Below are positions 11,901-23,530 of a stretch of DNA of 64,000 nucleotides, piece by piece. The stretch is from Laburnicola sp. R22_1 (Eukaryota; Ascomycota; Dothideomycetes; Pleosporales; Didymosphaeriaceae). The translations under genes were made by a program, and so were the position numbers. Location of the stretch: contig JACONQ010000011.1 of NCBI GenBank assembly GCA_014281115.1, positions 1,240,001 to 1,304,000 on the forward strand, written 5' to 3'. A model generated the notes under the pieces. It was not told the origin of the DNA, ran no database searches, and saw only the letters and a list, made by a program, of their open reading frames with translations. Within the stretch, counting starts at the first letter, position 1; each line of letters opens with the position of its first letter.

Positions 11901-14188
11901 TTAAGATGTCATATTCGTACCGGTGCACTTTGCTATGCATGCCAGCGAAGTACCGGGGTAGTAGGACGGAAGTCGAATCAACACTTACCTGAGGTAGCGT
12001 GCTCACAGCGAGGGATTCTTAGTAGATCGGTAGAATGTACACATCCGAAGCCGTTTTGCAGACACTGTGCCGCTATACTTCACATCGATACTTTGCTGGT
12101 TGCACTCATGGAGGGTCCAAAAGGGATAACGTCAGAGATGATCTTCCCGTAAGCTCGGCCTGAATATCCACCGTGGAAGCGCTGGCGCAGTCCCAAGGTT
12201 ACCGCCACAGCCCGTCTATCAGCCACCACCAGGGATTAAAAGAATCTTCTTATTGGTCGCGCATTTCAGTTTTGCGATATGATATGTCAAAAACGAAGCG
12301 ACAGCAGCGAGGCTTCAAGCGGCGGGTCAGCCTACGCGACCCTTGTAATAGCAATGCCTGCGCGTTTAGAGATCACGGTAACGGGCTGAGCGACGCTGCT
12401 GCCTTCACATTTCTTAGAATGCTAGTCTCGAGTCGCGTCGCTGCGATGTTCCCAGGTTGCGTGAACCTTCGCGGAGCACAGCCACAATACGATCATCCCG
12501 AGGCTCGTTCCACATCAGCATCTTTTGAAACGATACGGCGCGGCTGAGCATATCGATGTCGAAGAATAAGCACTTTATTCCGTTTGCGATCGGACAGCAA
12601 CTGGTGGGGCTTTTTCATGCGCGCCGGACGAGTTCAAAGCTTCCATCTTGGGAAATGTCTATCCTTAGCACGAGCCGCCGTGCAGGATCTCGGCGACAGC
12701 CGCAAACCGGCTGAGCCGAAATGGCCATGGCGCTATCTGATCCTCACCCTCAAACGCGTTTGCTGATCTAGGTCCAAGGTCCTTGGGTCAGGGTTCCAGT
12801 CGGAGGCCTAACAAAAGAGTAGACACAAATGCTGCTGGGCGCACTGGAAGAGATGTATGTCCTTTTTTAGTCCCACGCATCCGGTAGATGGCAATGAATG
12901 GGGTGGAGAAGACACGGTCCTGCTAAAAACCAATTTCACTCTCCCACTGAATAAGAATTGTTGCTCCGAGGCCATAGAAAGCTGAACCGCGAAGCAGGCA
13001 AACGTGGGGTCGCAACATTGAATACATACGAGCGCAAGCGAAGAGCTGCCTGACCATCATGCCGGTTATGGATCATTGAAGCCGACAAGTCAGGTACGCT
13101 GCGAAGTAGGCTCGAGCATGCGCGAGGTGCGCGATGTGCGTGGGGAGCAGGTGGATGCTGCGAAGAAAAATTGACTTATGGCTTCCAAGGGGAAATGGTC
13201 GGGCCGGGCATTGGTCTTGGCGGTGCCCTCACAAAAACTCTGCGAAGCCCCAGCTCGCTTCCTTCCATCACACATTTCATAAACATTTGAACGGATAATC
13301 AACTGCCATTGCTCGACTATAGGATGGTTAGTCATATTGCCGTACTAGAGTGAACTACCTGGCATATTTAGGCTTCGACGCTCGTTCCGTAGAGTCGAGG
13401 TGTACCTGCATTCCAGACATCTTTCCGCCATTCGACCTTTCTCGTCTCCAGAGCCCAAGCGCCTATATGGTTGCTTTCTTCAGCAGCTCTGCTGGCTGCG
13501 TCGATGGGGTCTTCTTGAGCTGTCTATTGACCCGGACCACCAGTGAACTTTGTTGTGAGGCCATGGAAACTCTACACCTGGGCATGTTCTCAAACAGTGA
13601 AGACGGACGGCTGCGTGAAACCTCGGGACCCGACCCAGCTGCGACTGTTGACAATAGAAAACAGACTCTATCAATCTGTACAATCGAATCACTTTCAGAC
13701 CTGGCGCCTATGCCGTTGATTTTGATGCTGGGGTTGATAGTTTTGGCGGGTAGCTAGTGGAACTACTGGATCTGATTTTCGACACATACGCGAGAAAGCT
13801 ATAAAGAAATTCCAGCCTCGTGTAGCGGGCCAGCCCTGGAGACAAAGAAGCCATGTGTTTAACGTGGAGCCGTGGCGTGGGGATGCAGTGTTCCAGGGCG
13901 GGCCTCCACATTGCACAGGTCGCGTTGCGATGGCCGAGTCTCCGCTTCGGCTAGCCCGTCTGACATCCCATCTGCGTTAGTGATCCCTTTCCCCTAGTTC
14001 TTGGACCTCCCTAAAGCATGAATACCCCACGGACAAGATAGACGGCTCTGTTGCGCATTTACGCGCCTGCTCGCCGCCTGCTACCTACCCTTTCCTACGT
14101 TCCTCCCGTGTGCGCCGCTGCACGTCCTCGGCTTCCGTCTCGCCCTTCTTCGCCGGTCGCGCGTGCCGCGTCTTGTCCGCACCCCAGC
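8971..14188. other. 5.2-kb gene-poor stretch, no gene recognised
   Basis: The base composition resembles the surrounding genic DNA and the stretch is not RIP-degraded, yet I recognise no gene. The longest open frames are 10159-10740 on the minus strand (193 codons), 13350-13757 on the plus strand (135 codons) and 9659-10075 on the minus strand (138 codons). None shows a domain, a signal peptide or consistent coding composition, and I found no splice arrangement joining them into a familiar protein. It may hold a lineage-specific or non-coding gene, or be eroded sequence. Confidence 0.5.
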
Positions 14189-16317
14189 ATGGCCTCTGTT
14201 CTGAACAAGCGGCAGCAAGCGCGCAACGAGCGCCAGTTGCAGGAGCTTATCAAGACGGTGCCTGGGAACAGCGTATGCGCCGACTGCGGAGCGCGCAATC
14301 CAGGTGAGATGCTGAGATCCCCGCTACTCGGATTCTAATCGACTAACATTGCACAGGATGGGCAAGCTGGAGCGTACGTAACCTCTCCTCCCTCGTATCG
14401 GAAGGGCAAATATGCTACCAACCAACGATTTCACCCTCATATACACTCCTAGACATTGGTTAACAGGCCGCAGGTTGGCATCTTTCTGTGCATGCGGTGT
14501 GCCGCGCTGCATCGCAAGCTAGGGACACATATCTCCAAGGTCAAGTCTTTGAGCATGGACAAGTGGGACAATGCGCAAGTCGATGTATGGAGAACCGCTG
14601 GCAACCCATCAAAACGTCTACTGACGCGTCGCAGAACATGAAGCGCATCGGCAACACCGAGTCCAACAAGGCCTACAACCCGCGCAACGTAAAACCGCAG
14701 ATCCCCATCGATATCGATGAGGTAGAAAGTGCTATGGAAAGATATATCCGACAAAAATACGAGCAGCGCCTGTTCATGACCGATTCGAGACCGGGCACGC
14801 GATCGAACACTGGCAGCTCAAGCTCCGTAGAGGACAGACCGCCGCCACTGCCGCCAAAACCGACAAGTCGACTAGGATTTGGACTACGGAAATCTTCTAC
14901 ACAGCCTAACAGGAATGTTTCGCCTCCTATATCACCTGGGTTGGGTGGCTTTAGGGCGCATGACTCGTCTCCGCCTCGGCTGAACAAACAGTCTAGAGTC
15001 TTTGGCTCAAGTATCACCGGCGATGGACTGGAATCAAAGCTAGCTACGCTACGAGATATGGGGTTTCCGGACGAGAAGCGAAACGCCACAGTGCTGAAGG
15101 GGCTCAATGGAAATCTAGACAAAGCAGTGGAAGCGTTGATTCGATTAGGGGAGCAGAACCAGGGCAAGTCAAGAGGGAACACGCCAACTCCGCCAGAAAA
15201 GCTCGACGTCAATGGCCTCATGCTTAACAAATCTCAGACTATGCCTGCCGCTACGACCACGTCTTCGATGAACCCGTTCGATGCTCTGGATGCTGTTGCG
15301 CCCGCGCCCCAACAGCAACCCCAGGTTGCGCCGATTCAGACTCAACATCATCCGTATGGCGGCTCCATGACACAGCCAACGTCGCCTACCAACCCTTTTA
15401 ACCAATTCTTACCGCCATCCCAAGAGACCCAGTTCCCACAACAAGCATACCCGACACCGCAAAGTTTCGTTCAGTCAAACCCATTTGGTCAGCAACAACA
15501 GAGTCTAGATCAGTCGTTCCAAAGTCTGCAGCTGTCTTCACAGCAACCACAACAGCCACTTTTCCCGAACAGGACTGGCAGTTACGCCCAGCAGCCCAAT
15601 CCACCATTCGCCCAAACTAATCCTTTCCAGCAATCCTTCACACCCCCGCCGATGCCGCAACTGCCGCCACAATACAGTTCCTTCTATCAATCTCAGCCGC
15701 AGCAGGCACAGCAACAGCACTACCAATCGATATCTTCTCCCAGCAGTCCCGGTAACCCCTTCCTCAAGTCTACGCGAAGTCAAATGTTCACGCCGACGAA
15801 TTCTTTCAGTTCCAATCCTTTTGGCCAGATACCCGCTCAGCAGCAAGTGCAGCAACAGCCTCAGTTCCAACAAGTGCAGCAACAGCAAACTGGAAACCCT
15901 TTTATGATGATACAGCAGCAGAACCAGACCCCTTCTTCCCAAGCGCCGAACCCTTTCCAATCCCAACAGGCTACTTATTCACAATACAACTATGCTCAAC
16001 CCCGGAGTGCTTTCGACAAGAACTCCATCATGGCTCTGTATAACCAACCGCAACTTGCTCCCCAGCAGCCACAACAATCACAGACACCCCCAGCTGCCGC
16101 CGCACCGTCGGCGCCTACGGTTCTAGCATCAGGGCATATGAACCCTTTTGCGGGAATGCAGAGCCAGGCAGGGGTGCAACAAGCACCTTCTGCAATCCCA
16201 CCGCAAGTGCAAGGATCAAGGCATGCCAGCAACGAAAGCGTGGACTTTGCAGGGTTGATGGGTGGACGGCACTCTCCCGACGCATTCGCAGGATTGAGTT
16301 CGAGCTTCAGACGGTGA
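14189..16317 (+). CDS. ArfGAP with UBA domain and NPF-repeat, Gln-rich tail
   Basis: Four exons (14189-14303, 14357-14373, 14474-14584, 14635-16317) encode 641 residues; exon 2 is only 17 nt. Each junction is GT-AG and keeps phase. Residues 1 to about 125 form an ArfGAP domain with the zinc finger Cys30-x2-Cys33 and Cys50-x2-Cys53 at the family's 16-residue spacing, plus the catalytic arginine finger in H57-R58-K-L-G. Residues about 213-254 are a UBA domain ('LRDMGFPDEKRNATVL'). The C-terminal half is Gln/Pro-rich with nine Asn-Pro-Phe motifs, ligands of EH-domain endocytic adaptors. The protein should stimulate GTP hydrolysis on Arf GTPases during vesicle budding and bind ubiquitin and EH proteins; the architecture resembles yeast Gts1-type and fission-yeast Ucp3-type proteins. 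Family assignment is very firm; orthology to a named gene is not established here. Confidence 0.93.
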
Positions 16318-17402
16318 ATCTCCGGAGTGATTACTTATTTGTTTTTGCATATGTGCATATTTGCATAAGCTGCATGTATTGACGTTAAAGATGATTGGAA
16401 GCAACGCGCAATTCTTCATCTATCATTTTTTGGGCAGTGAGAGTGGGGGAGCTGCATGTAGGATATGATTCTGGACATGGCTGGGGCGATTTGTATAGCG
16501 CACTTGTAATTAATGCTCGTAACTTGTCCTGTTCTTGTTGATATCTGGCCTGCAAGGGAGTGGGGATTGGATAAGTAGCTGGCTGAATCTGATGTTTATG
16601 CCCCGTTCTCTGCCACCTGTCTTGTCCCATAGCTGCACGCCAAACCACACAAGGTTTGGCTCTACCTCGAACATGCACTGGTTCTACCTCGAACATGCAC
16701 ACACGGCGCCCCAAGTACCTCGGGGTACCACTCGCGACGTCCACGACATATTGCTGCCCCCCTCCTGTGCACTGGTACAATATTGTACACGGCGGGTTCG
16801 GCCCAATGACAGGCTCGCTCGGCATGGTTCATGCAAAGCATGGACTTGGCGGGGGCTGGAGTGCTGCAGGGACCCACCGAAAAGAGCGGTCTGCTCATGG
16901 CAGCATTGATCCCCGTCGCAAAGCTCCGCGCACTCTGAGCCATTTGCTGCCCGTCTCCCGCTCAGGCGCACGCTGCCCTTCTCCACACCACTCCACTCTC
17001 TGGAGATCCTGTTGCCATCGACACGACGAACGCGTGCACGAGCGCCTGTGCTTTTGTGTTGAGCTTGCATCGACGAGCGTGATTGGGCGCGGATATATCG
17101 CGTCGCGAAGACAGAGAGAGCTCCCCGATTGTGCTCCACTTTGACCGGACGTGCTTTGCAGGCAGAGGGGCATCCATTGCAGTCTGGACTGCTGCCCGAG
17201 GTAGGATTGGGGACGACAACGACAACGACGTGGCGACTCTGCGACGCATGCGCCTGGCTTCATCGCGAGCTCACTCCGCCCTCACATACCAGCTTCGCAC
17301 ACCCCTTCACTGAACCTCCTCTCAGGGAACCTCATCGCATTCGACACACGAGCCTACTGCCCTACCTCACACCCATCGTCTCAATCGCACCTACCACCCA
17401 CC
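16318..17402. other. Intergenic, no gene recognised; 22-bp tandem pair
   Basis: This lies between two rightward genes. A 22-bp unit is repeated in tandem at 16658-16679 and 16680-16701 (core TCTACCTCGAACATGCAC). A leftward ORF at 16385-16825 is open for 146 codons but shows no domain. Positions from about 17270 to 17400 are CA/CT-rich, as in a fungal 5' leader, and end at the ATG of the next gene. Confidence 0.5.
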
Positions 17403-17885
17403 ATGGGCTGGTTCACGTCCTCGTCATCCTCGCGGCACCGCTCGTCGTCCCGCCCGGGCTATGCGCGCTCCTACGCCGGCAGCAGCTTCTCGTCCTCGAG
17501 CCGGCACCACTCGTCGACATCGCGCTACAAGCGCTCCCCACGCGACGGCTACATCCAATACCTCTACCACAAATTCAAAGAGCTGCTCCACCGCCTGTGG
17601 TCGTACGCGCGACGGCACCCGTTCAAAGTCTTTTTCATGGTCATAATGCCGCTCGTGAGCGGCGGCGTCTTGACGAAGCTGGCGCGCCAGTTTGGCGTTG
17701 ACTTGCCGGATGTGAATGGGGGACGCGCGAGGGGCGGATATAGTGGTGGGGGACACCAGGGCGGGTACTATGGGAGTGAGGGGTATGGAGGGGAGGGTGG
17801 GGGGAGTGGGCTGAATTTGCAGAGTGTGGCGAGTGGGATTGGGGGGTTGGCTAGTTTGGCTAAGATGGCGCAGAGCTTTATGTAG
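17403..17885 (+). CDS. Small Ser-rich/Gly-rich protein with one hydrophobic segment
   Basis: A single exon of 160 residues starts at an ATG in a good fungal context (CACCATGGG). Residues 1-45 are almost all Ser, Arg, His and Tyr. Residues about 50-75 are basic and aromatic ('YIQYLYHKFKELLHRLWSYA'). A hydrophobic helix at about 76-92 ('FKVFFMVIMPLVSGGVL') could be a membrane anchor. The tail is Gly/Tyr-rich and ends in a short amphipathic helix. I believe the central basic-plus-hydrophobic block is conserved in ascomycetes, but I know no function. There is no signal peptide, so a tail-inserted or hairpin membrane association is the most likely reading. Confidence 0.75.
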   Translation: MGWFTSSSSSRHRSSSRPGYARSYAGSSFSSSSRHHSSTSRYKRSPRDGYIQYLYHKFKELLHRLWSYARRHPFKVFFMVIMPLVSGGVLTKLARQFGVDLPDVNGGRARGGYSGGGHQGGYYGSEGYGGEGGGSGLNLQSVASGIGGLASLAKMAQSFM

Positions 17886-19321
17886 TGGGGAAGGAAGGAA
17901 GGGATGGTGCCACAGCTCGAACCATCATGCTGGATTACGAGCGTCGACGTCGGTATTGGTATGGAGAAAGGAGGGTATTACTGGGAGGGGTGGAACAATG
18001 TCCGCTGGACCAAGGAATCGCTATGAAAAGGAAGACAGTGAGGGGAGACTGCCCGAGTGGACATGGTCTGTCTGATTATTATTTTCCTTCATTGCGATGA
18101 TATCCGTCCTGGGCCTCCCGGAGCCATGGGCTTGGAGAGTTCAGGAGCAAAAGAGGTGGTTTTTTTTGTTTCATTTCGCTGTGCCTGGTTACGTATCAGG
18201 CCGCTTGATATAGATGCTGCTATGAATTGTATCTTTTGAATTCGTACTACAAGGGGAAAAAGTCTGACTTGCTTTTGATGTACGAAGAGTGCGGGATTCT
18301 TAGGCTGACTGCTTTAACGTTCGATTCATGCAGGGGTATTTGGGGGTTTGCAAGAAGTGATTGCAAGGTCATCATAGCTGATGTACAGTGCGCAAGCTGC
18401 GAAGCCAGTCTCACATACTTTATCACTGCCTCTTTTTTTTGTCATCGAATCATACACCGTCCCCTCACAGCGTTATACCGCGTACCGAAGGTGCGTGAAG
18501 GCCAATTATTTTATGACTTGAGGTACAGGCATAGGACAGATATTTGAGTACATCCGTCCTTCGTATTACCTATCCTGAGGTAAGAACACACCGTAATTAT
18601 ACTTTTGGCCTAGTAGTGCATAGGGGCGTAGGTTTCTTCTGTGTTCTTTACTACGTCCTGGTCCCCTTTCCTCTCGCGGATTTGTATACCAGTGCAGAGA
18701 AAAGCAGCACTGATCCGTGCATCCATGTCGGTGTCAAAATGGCAGTATCCTTCACCTGGGAACGGGATGGCCGGTACGGACTTCGGGCAGACTAGCAGTG
18801 AGGCTAACACGTTGTTCCTTCCACGTCGTAGACCTACTGCGACCGCTCCTACCATCGTTCTATAAATGCAGCATCGCCAACTCTGCTTACTGCTAAATGC
18901 ACACTGAGGACTCGGGCTATCCAGCGCACAGGTTCCGACATTGAACCAATTTCAAGGTACCGAGAGATTGATACATTATGCGAACAGCATGATAGTCTTG
19001 ACGTTTTGTTTCCTACGTAGACCCTTTCCAAGGGTGTTCCCATATCGAACAGGGATAAGACCGCTACCAGTCCCGTGCGAGTTAGTGTCCAACAGCAATT
19101 TCGACGTTTGGCGGTGCGGCGGTTAGAAACTCATTTCTACAGCGTATAACCGTTTGTTTGTTAGAGCGAACGCCTAGGAAAATCCCTCGCTAATTCCGTA
19201 CGAAATGTGCGGGAGGACGTGCTTCCATTTTGTCGCCTTGGTACATAAGGCCATGTTTTGCTCTGCTCCCTTTTTTTCCCTTCACGCGCCCATTTACACT
19301 CGTTAGGCAGGTGCGATCGCC
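17886..19321. other. Intergenic, no gene recognised
   Basis: Short ORFs only. The left part follows the stop of the small membrane protein and probably includes its 3' untranslated region. The last 100 bases are pyrimidine-rich and lead into the ATG of the FAD oxidase at 19322. No repeat or RNA gene was noticed. Confidence 0.5.
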
Positions 19322-21259
19322 ATGAAGTCCCTCGTTGTTGCCTCCCTGGCCGCTGTCAGCTACGCCGCTGCCCCTTATTGTCTCCCGGGCCAACCATGCT
19401 TCCCCAGCGCGTCTGAACTGTCGACCTTCAACACCACCGTCAATGGACGGCTGATCAAAACCGTGCCTCCGGCTGCGCCGTGCTATGAAGCTGCGTACAA
19501 CGCAGAAGTATGCAAGGCAGTCACGGCAAAGAGCACCGACTTTGACTGGAGAGCATCCCAGCCCGCAGGGATGATGTACACGAATTTTGAAACGGGCAAT
19601 ACGACGGAGAACCCGGGATGTCCGGTGCCAGCGGCTACCCAGGAAGGGCCGCTTGAGGGCGAATGCACGCTTGGGCAGATGGCTTCGTATGTGGTGAAGG
19701 CTTCCACTGCGGATGAGATTTCCAAAGCGGTCAAGTTTGCCGCAAAATACAATCTTCGCCTTCGCATCAAGAACGTGAGTCTATCTTGGAAAACTTCGTA
19801 GTAACCTGTTTCGAGTGCTGATGCGTATTCTAGAGTGGCCATGATTATACGGGTCGCTCGACAGGCGAGGGCGCTTTCACCATCTGGACTAGGAACATGG
19901 ACGACGCGAAATTAATCAGGGCGTTTAAGCCGTGCGATACGTCTGAGAGCTCAGACGTTGTCTCTGCTGGCCCTGGTGTCAGCGTAGAACAACTCTACGC
20001 ATTCGCTGGACAAAACGGCGTTCTCACTATCGGAGGCTGTAAGCAAGTCCACGCATGATACGATTCCGCTAGAGCTTCTGCTAATCAAGTCTCTATCCAG
20101 ATACCGAAAGTATCGGTGCAGCAGGCGGGTATGTCCTGGGAGGCGGAACCGGGCCATTCGGCGCAGTCTTGGGCCTAGCAGTTGACAGTAAGTTAAGTTA
20201 GGGAGACGATGGACGCAAACCGTACTGACTCGGTCGACCAGATGTTCTCCAGTACGACATCATCACCGCAGACGGAGAGCAGAAGATCGCCAACGAGTGC
20301 AAGAATCCCGAACTCTTCTGGGCCAACCGTGGTGGCGGCGGTACTTTTGGCGTAGTCACCCGCGTCTATTTCAAGGCCTACCCTGCACTCCCCGCGGTCA
20401 ACATGTTCTTTGGCTTGGTCACTTGCGGGGACGACAAGTCGTACAGCAACCTAATCAGCGAAATGGTCGACCTGCAAGTGTCTACCCGCGATGCCGGCCA
20501 GCTCGTAAGTCCCCGCTGCGCGTCCTGTTGTTGACACAAAAATCTCACCATCCATGTCAGGGTATCTGGTCCGCCAACAAAGGAAAGCGCACCGTAACGC
20601 TCATTTCCCTCCACCCCTTCTTCAACAGCACCGACATCGGAGACCCCCAAGACGCCCAACGCCTCTTCAGCCCCATCCTCAACATCCCCTCGTGCAACGC
20701 CACGCAGAACATGGCCCAGTTCACCGGCCCGTCCAGCTGGAACGACGCGTACCAGACGTTCGTCCTGCCCATCATCCAGGCCGGCGCCCCTGTAGGCAAA
20801 AATATCGCCAACATCAGCCGCCTGATTTCGTACGCCCTAGTCGGCAGTAAGGACGGCCTGAGCAAGATGAAAGACTACATCCTCAATCTCCCGCCGCAGC
20901 TTTCGTTCCTGTGGCAAAACAGTGTCGGCCAGGCGGCGAGGGGCTTGCCTGTGGATGCTACGGCTGTGCATCCCGATTGGCGGGATACGTTTGCGTTTAT
21001 CAATGCGCCGGTGGGTGGGCCTAGTAATGGGACGGTGACGGCGGCGCAGATGAGGGACTATGAAATTGTGCTTAGGGCGTCGGATGAGACGTTTGGGAAG
21101 ACGCCGTATTATAATGAGGAGTGGGGGGTTAACTTGGATAATTGGCAGGAGAGGTTTTGGGGGTCGAATTATGAGCGCTTGCTGAGGATTAAGAAGGAGG
21201 TTGATCCTCAGAGCGTTTTTAATTGTGTGCGGTGTGTTGGGAGTGAGGGTGGGCTGTAG
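19322..21259 (+). CDS. Secreted FAD-dependent oxidase, berberine-bridge-like
   Basis: Five exons (19322-19774, 19834-20038, 20101-20187, 20242-20504, 20561-21259) give 568 residues; every junction is GT-AG and keeps frame. A signal peptide is visible ([17 protein letters not shown]). The FAD-binding type-4 (PCMH) fold follows: 'KNSGHDYTG' supplies the His154 used for covalent flavin attachment in this family, and '[18 protein letters not shown]' is the flavin-contact loop. Where bicovalent members have Cys in that loop, this protein has Tyr, so single covalent attachment is expected. The C-terminus carries the BBE domain ('[19 protein letters not shown]'). These enzymes oxidise sugars, alkaloid-like or polyketide substrates with O2. 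The substrate cannot be read from sequence. The intronic TAG codons make the exon model necessary. Confidence 0.92.
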
Positions 21260-21566
21260 GAGGGTAGGGTGTGGGGTGTGTGTGGTGGGGATGGAGATGT
21301 TGCATGATATGAGCTGTTTTCGTATGGTGGCACTTGGTATATGAATACAAACACCGTGTACAGTACTAGGGAAAAAAAGTCTGACTATAGTGTGTTAATC
21401 CAGCTTGGGCAGGCAATGTCAAGGCCGAATGGACTCAAACTCCTATGCTACGGCTGTAGCCATAAAGCGTTGAGCTTGGGTTTGCCCCTAGGCCAACAAC
21501 AGATAAATACATTCCATCTCTTCCCACACACATATTCTTTCTACTATTCAAGCACTACCGACCGCC
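21260..21566. other. Short convergent intergenic region
   Basis: The 3' ends of the rightward FAD oxidase and the leftward kinase-like gene face each other here. The first 80 bases are G/T-rich. No further feature was seen. Confidence 0.5.
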
Positions 21567-22658
21567 CTAATGCATCTCTCCCAGCAATGTCCCAAGCCTA
21601 CTGCAGACCTCCTGAGCCGTCAGCCTCGCATCTGCATCTACATGCATCATGCCCTCTAAAAGTTCCACCCACACAGCATCAGCCCGAAGCCCCCTCGGTC
21701 CCTCAAGCGCATCTATCTGCCCCTTCACGCAATCCAACATCCTCCCATCACGTCCATAGAAAACATTGAGATCCTCAGTCTCCGGCTGAGCCGCACCACT
21801 CGTCACAAGCTCCTACTCTACCTCCCGTCTACCCTCCTCGTTTTCTCGGAGCCGACGCTGACGGAATCCCGTCTCAACTCCGGTCTCATGATCTAATGCT
21901 TCATACCCCTTCTCAAACCACGTGAGCAGCTCCAAGAAGACGCACCCCAAAGGCCAGACATCAGGCGACGAAGGCGGCGGATTGTTCGGCGCTGTTTTAG
22001 GCAGGTAAGCAGGCCAACCTTTTGCAGAGTCGTGGTAGCTTGGGTGTGATGCCGGGTCGCATATTCTTGAAGTGCCCCAGTCTGCGAGGCGGAGGACGCT
22101 ACGGGCATTTACGTCGAAGACGAGTATATTGGCGGGTTTGATGTCGTTGTGGAAGCCTACCTTGTTGGTGTTTGGGTGTGGTCTGTGGATCTTGGAGAGT
22201 GCGCCTGCGAGACCTCGCATTTGGGTAAGGAGCCACTTGTAATCAAGACGCGGGTCTTCGGTGTAATAGCCGTGACGACGAAGCCGCATGAAAGCGTCTA
22301 AATGGCAATCAGCTAGGCCCATGACGAAGTGGAATTTGTCCTCGTGCTTGAAGCAGACGTAGCACATGGTTAGATGCTCGTGTTCAACGCGGTTTTTCTT
22401 CAGTTCGAGGAGGAAATCTCGCTCGCACGCTGCTTCTCGGTGTCTGTCTGGCTTGCTCGTCTTGATGGCGTAGAGGCTACGTGTTGGAACTTTCGATAGG
22501 CCTATGTTGGTGTAGTCATCAGCGGAGATGCTGATTTCGGATACTTCTCCATTCACGCCATTGGATTCTAGTAGTTGAGTTTGCCCTGCAAATGGCCAGT
22601 TGGGAAGCTCAAGATCGTATTCGCCGTCGCGAAAGGTAAATCGGGTTTGGTCTGTCAT
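21567..22658 (-). pseudogene. Protein kinase-like gene interrupted by one in-frame stop
   Basis: From the ATG at 22658 the frame runs 281 codons, meets TAG at 21813-21815, and continues in the same frame for about 80 more codons to 21567. The first part is a protein kinase fold: Lys66 in 'YAIKTS', the catalytic loop 'FHNDIKPANILV' with Asp172, D-W-G (193-195) for the usual D-F-G, and 'DVWPLGCVFLELL' (subdomain IX). The part after the stop resembles a kinase C-lobe end ('MMHVDADARLTAQEV', where kinases keep an Arg). No GT-AG intron of workable size removes the stop, so I call it a nonsense-broken gene. A read-through product, a sequencing error, or a shorter functional product remain possible. 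The glycine loop is weak. Substrate unknown. Confidence 0.7.
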
Positions 22659-23530
22659 ACTGTTGTTCTGGTCGCAATCACAACAGGTACAATGTGAGTT
22701 AGTTGGCCCTGCTTGTCAAGTTATAGCTCACCTTTTGTATCTCCATTTCGAGTTTGCTCGGAGCACACTAGGTGTTAGACACCTTCAAAGTTTCCCTGCA
22801 GCGTGAAGATTTACCGCAAACTGTCTTAGTAACCATATGATCCGAATATGGGCACGTCTGGTGAGTACGTGCAGATTGCACATACATATGTACACAAACT
22901 CTTCCACCCCACACTTGCCGGCTTGTCAGCATGTTCGAGATGCATCTGACTTTTTGCATTCTCTTCCTTGCTATCGGACTTCCGTCACCGCAAAGCTGCA
23001 GGTGGTACTCTGAGCCTGTGAATCATGCAAAGACATCATGAGATAGGTCTAGGTGGGTTTACTAGCCCGGGCGGGGGACTTGTGCGGAAAGGAAGGCACG
23101 ACCTGGTACAGCTTGGACGAGTGTAGATGGGAAGGCACGATTTAGGCTCCCGTGGAAGAGTGTATGTGTAGGAAAGGGCGACCGAGGGCATGGAGGAGAG
23201 ATTATAGAGTTGTTTGAATGAGTATTAGACGAACAAGGCGTCTGTTCATCGCAAGTTGCAACATGATTGCTATCAGTGCGCGATCTATCCAACACAAGTC
23301 GTCCACCCAACATCTCCCACAAACCAAACCTCAAACGCTGCGAGAAAATCAAATTCTCCATACTCTTGTTCCAACGCGCTAGATGGAGCCGAAATGCAAG
23401 ACCACCCTGTATAGAAAGCCTCCCTGTCCTTTTTAACCAATATCCGAACCCAACCATTACAATGCAATACAAGATCAACGACACGAAACGTACACTAGAC
23501 ACTTAGAAAATACTCAAGTGTCCAGGCCTA
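22659..23530. other. Intergenic, no gene recognised
   Basis: This is the upstream side of the kinase-like gene and the downstream side of the INSIG gene. A leftward ORF at 23062-23502 is open for 146 codons with a hydrophobic start, but the rest is low-quality sequence and I do not accept it as a gene. Confidence 0.5.

Noticed and set aside
13350..13757. Plus-strand ORF of 135 codons with a hydrophobic end
   Set aside because: Composition is not consistent along its length and nothing is recognisable; probably chance.
16385..16825. Minus-strand ORF of 146 codons in the 3' region of the ArfGAP gene
   Set aside because: It lies mostly in likely untranslated sequence, includes the tandem 22-mers and shows no family.
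23062..23502. Minus-strand ORF of 146 codons starting with a hydrophobic segment
   Set aside because: Only the first 25 residues look like a membrane helix; the rest is low-complexity and unlike known proteins.
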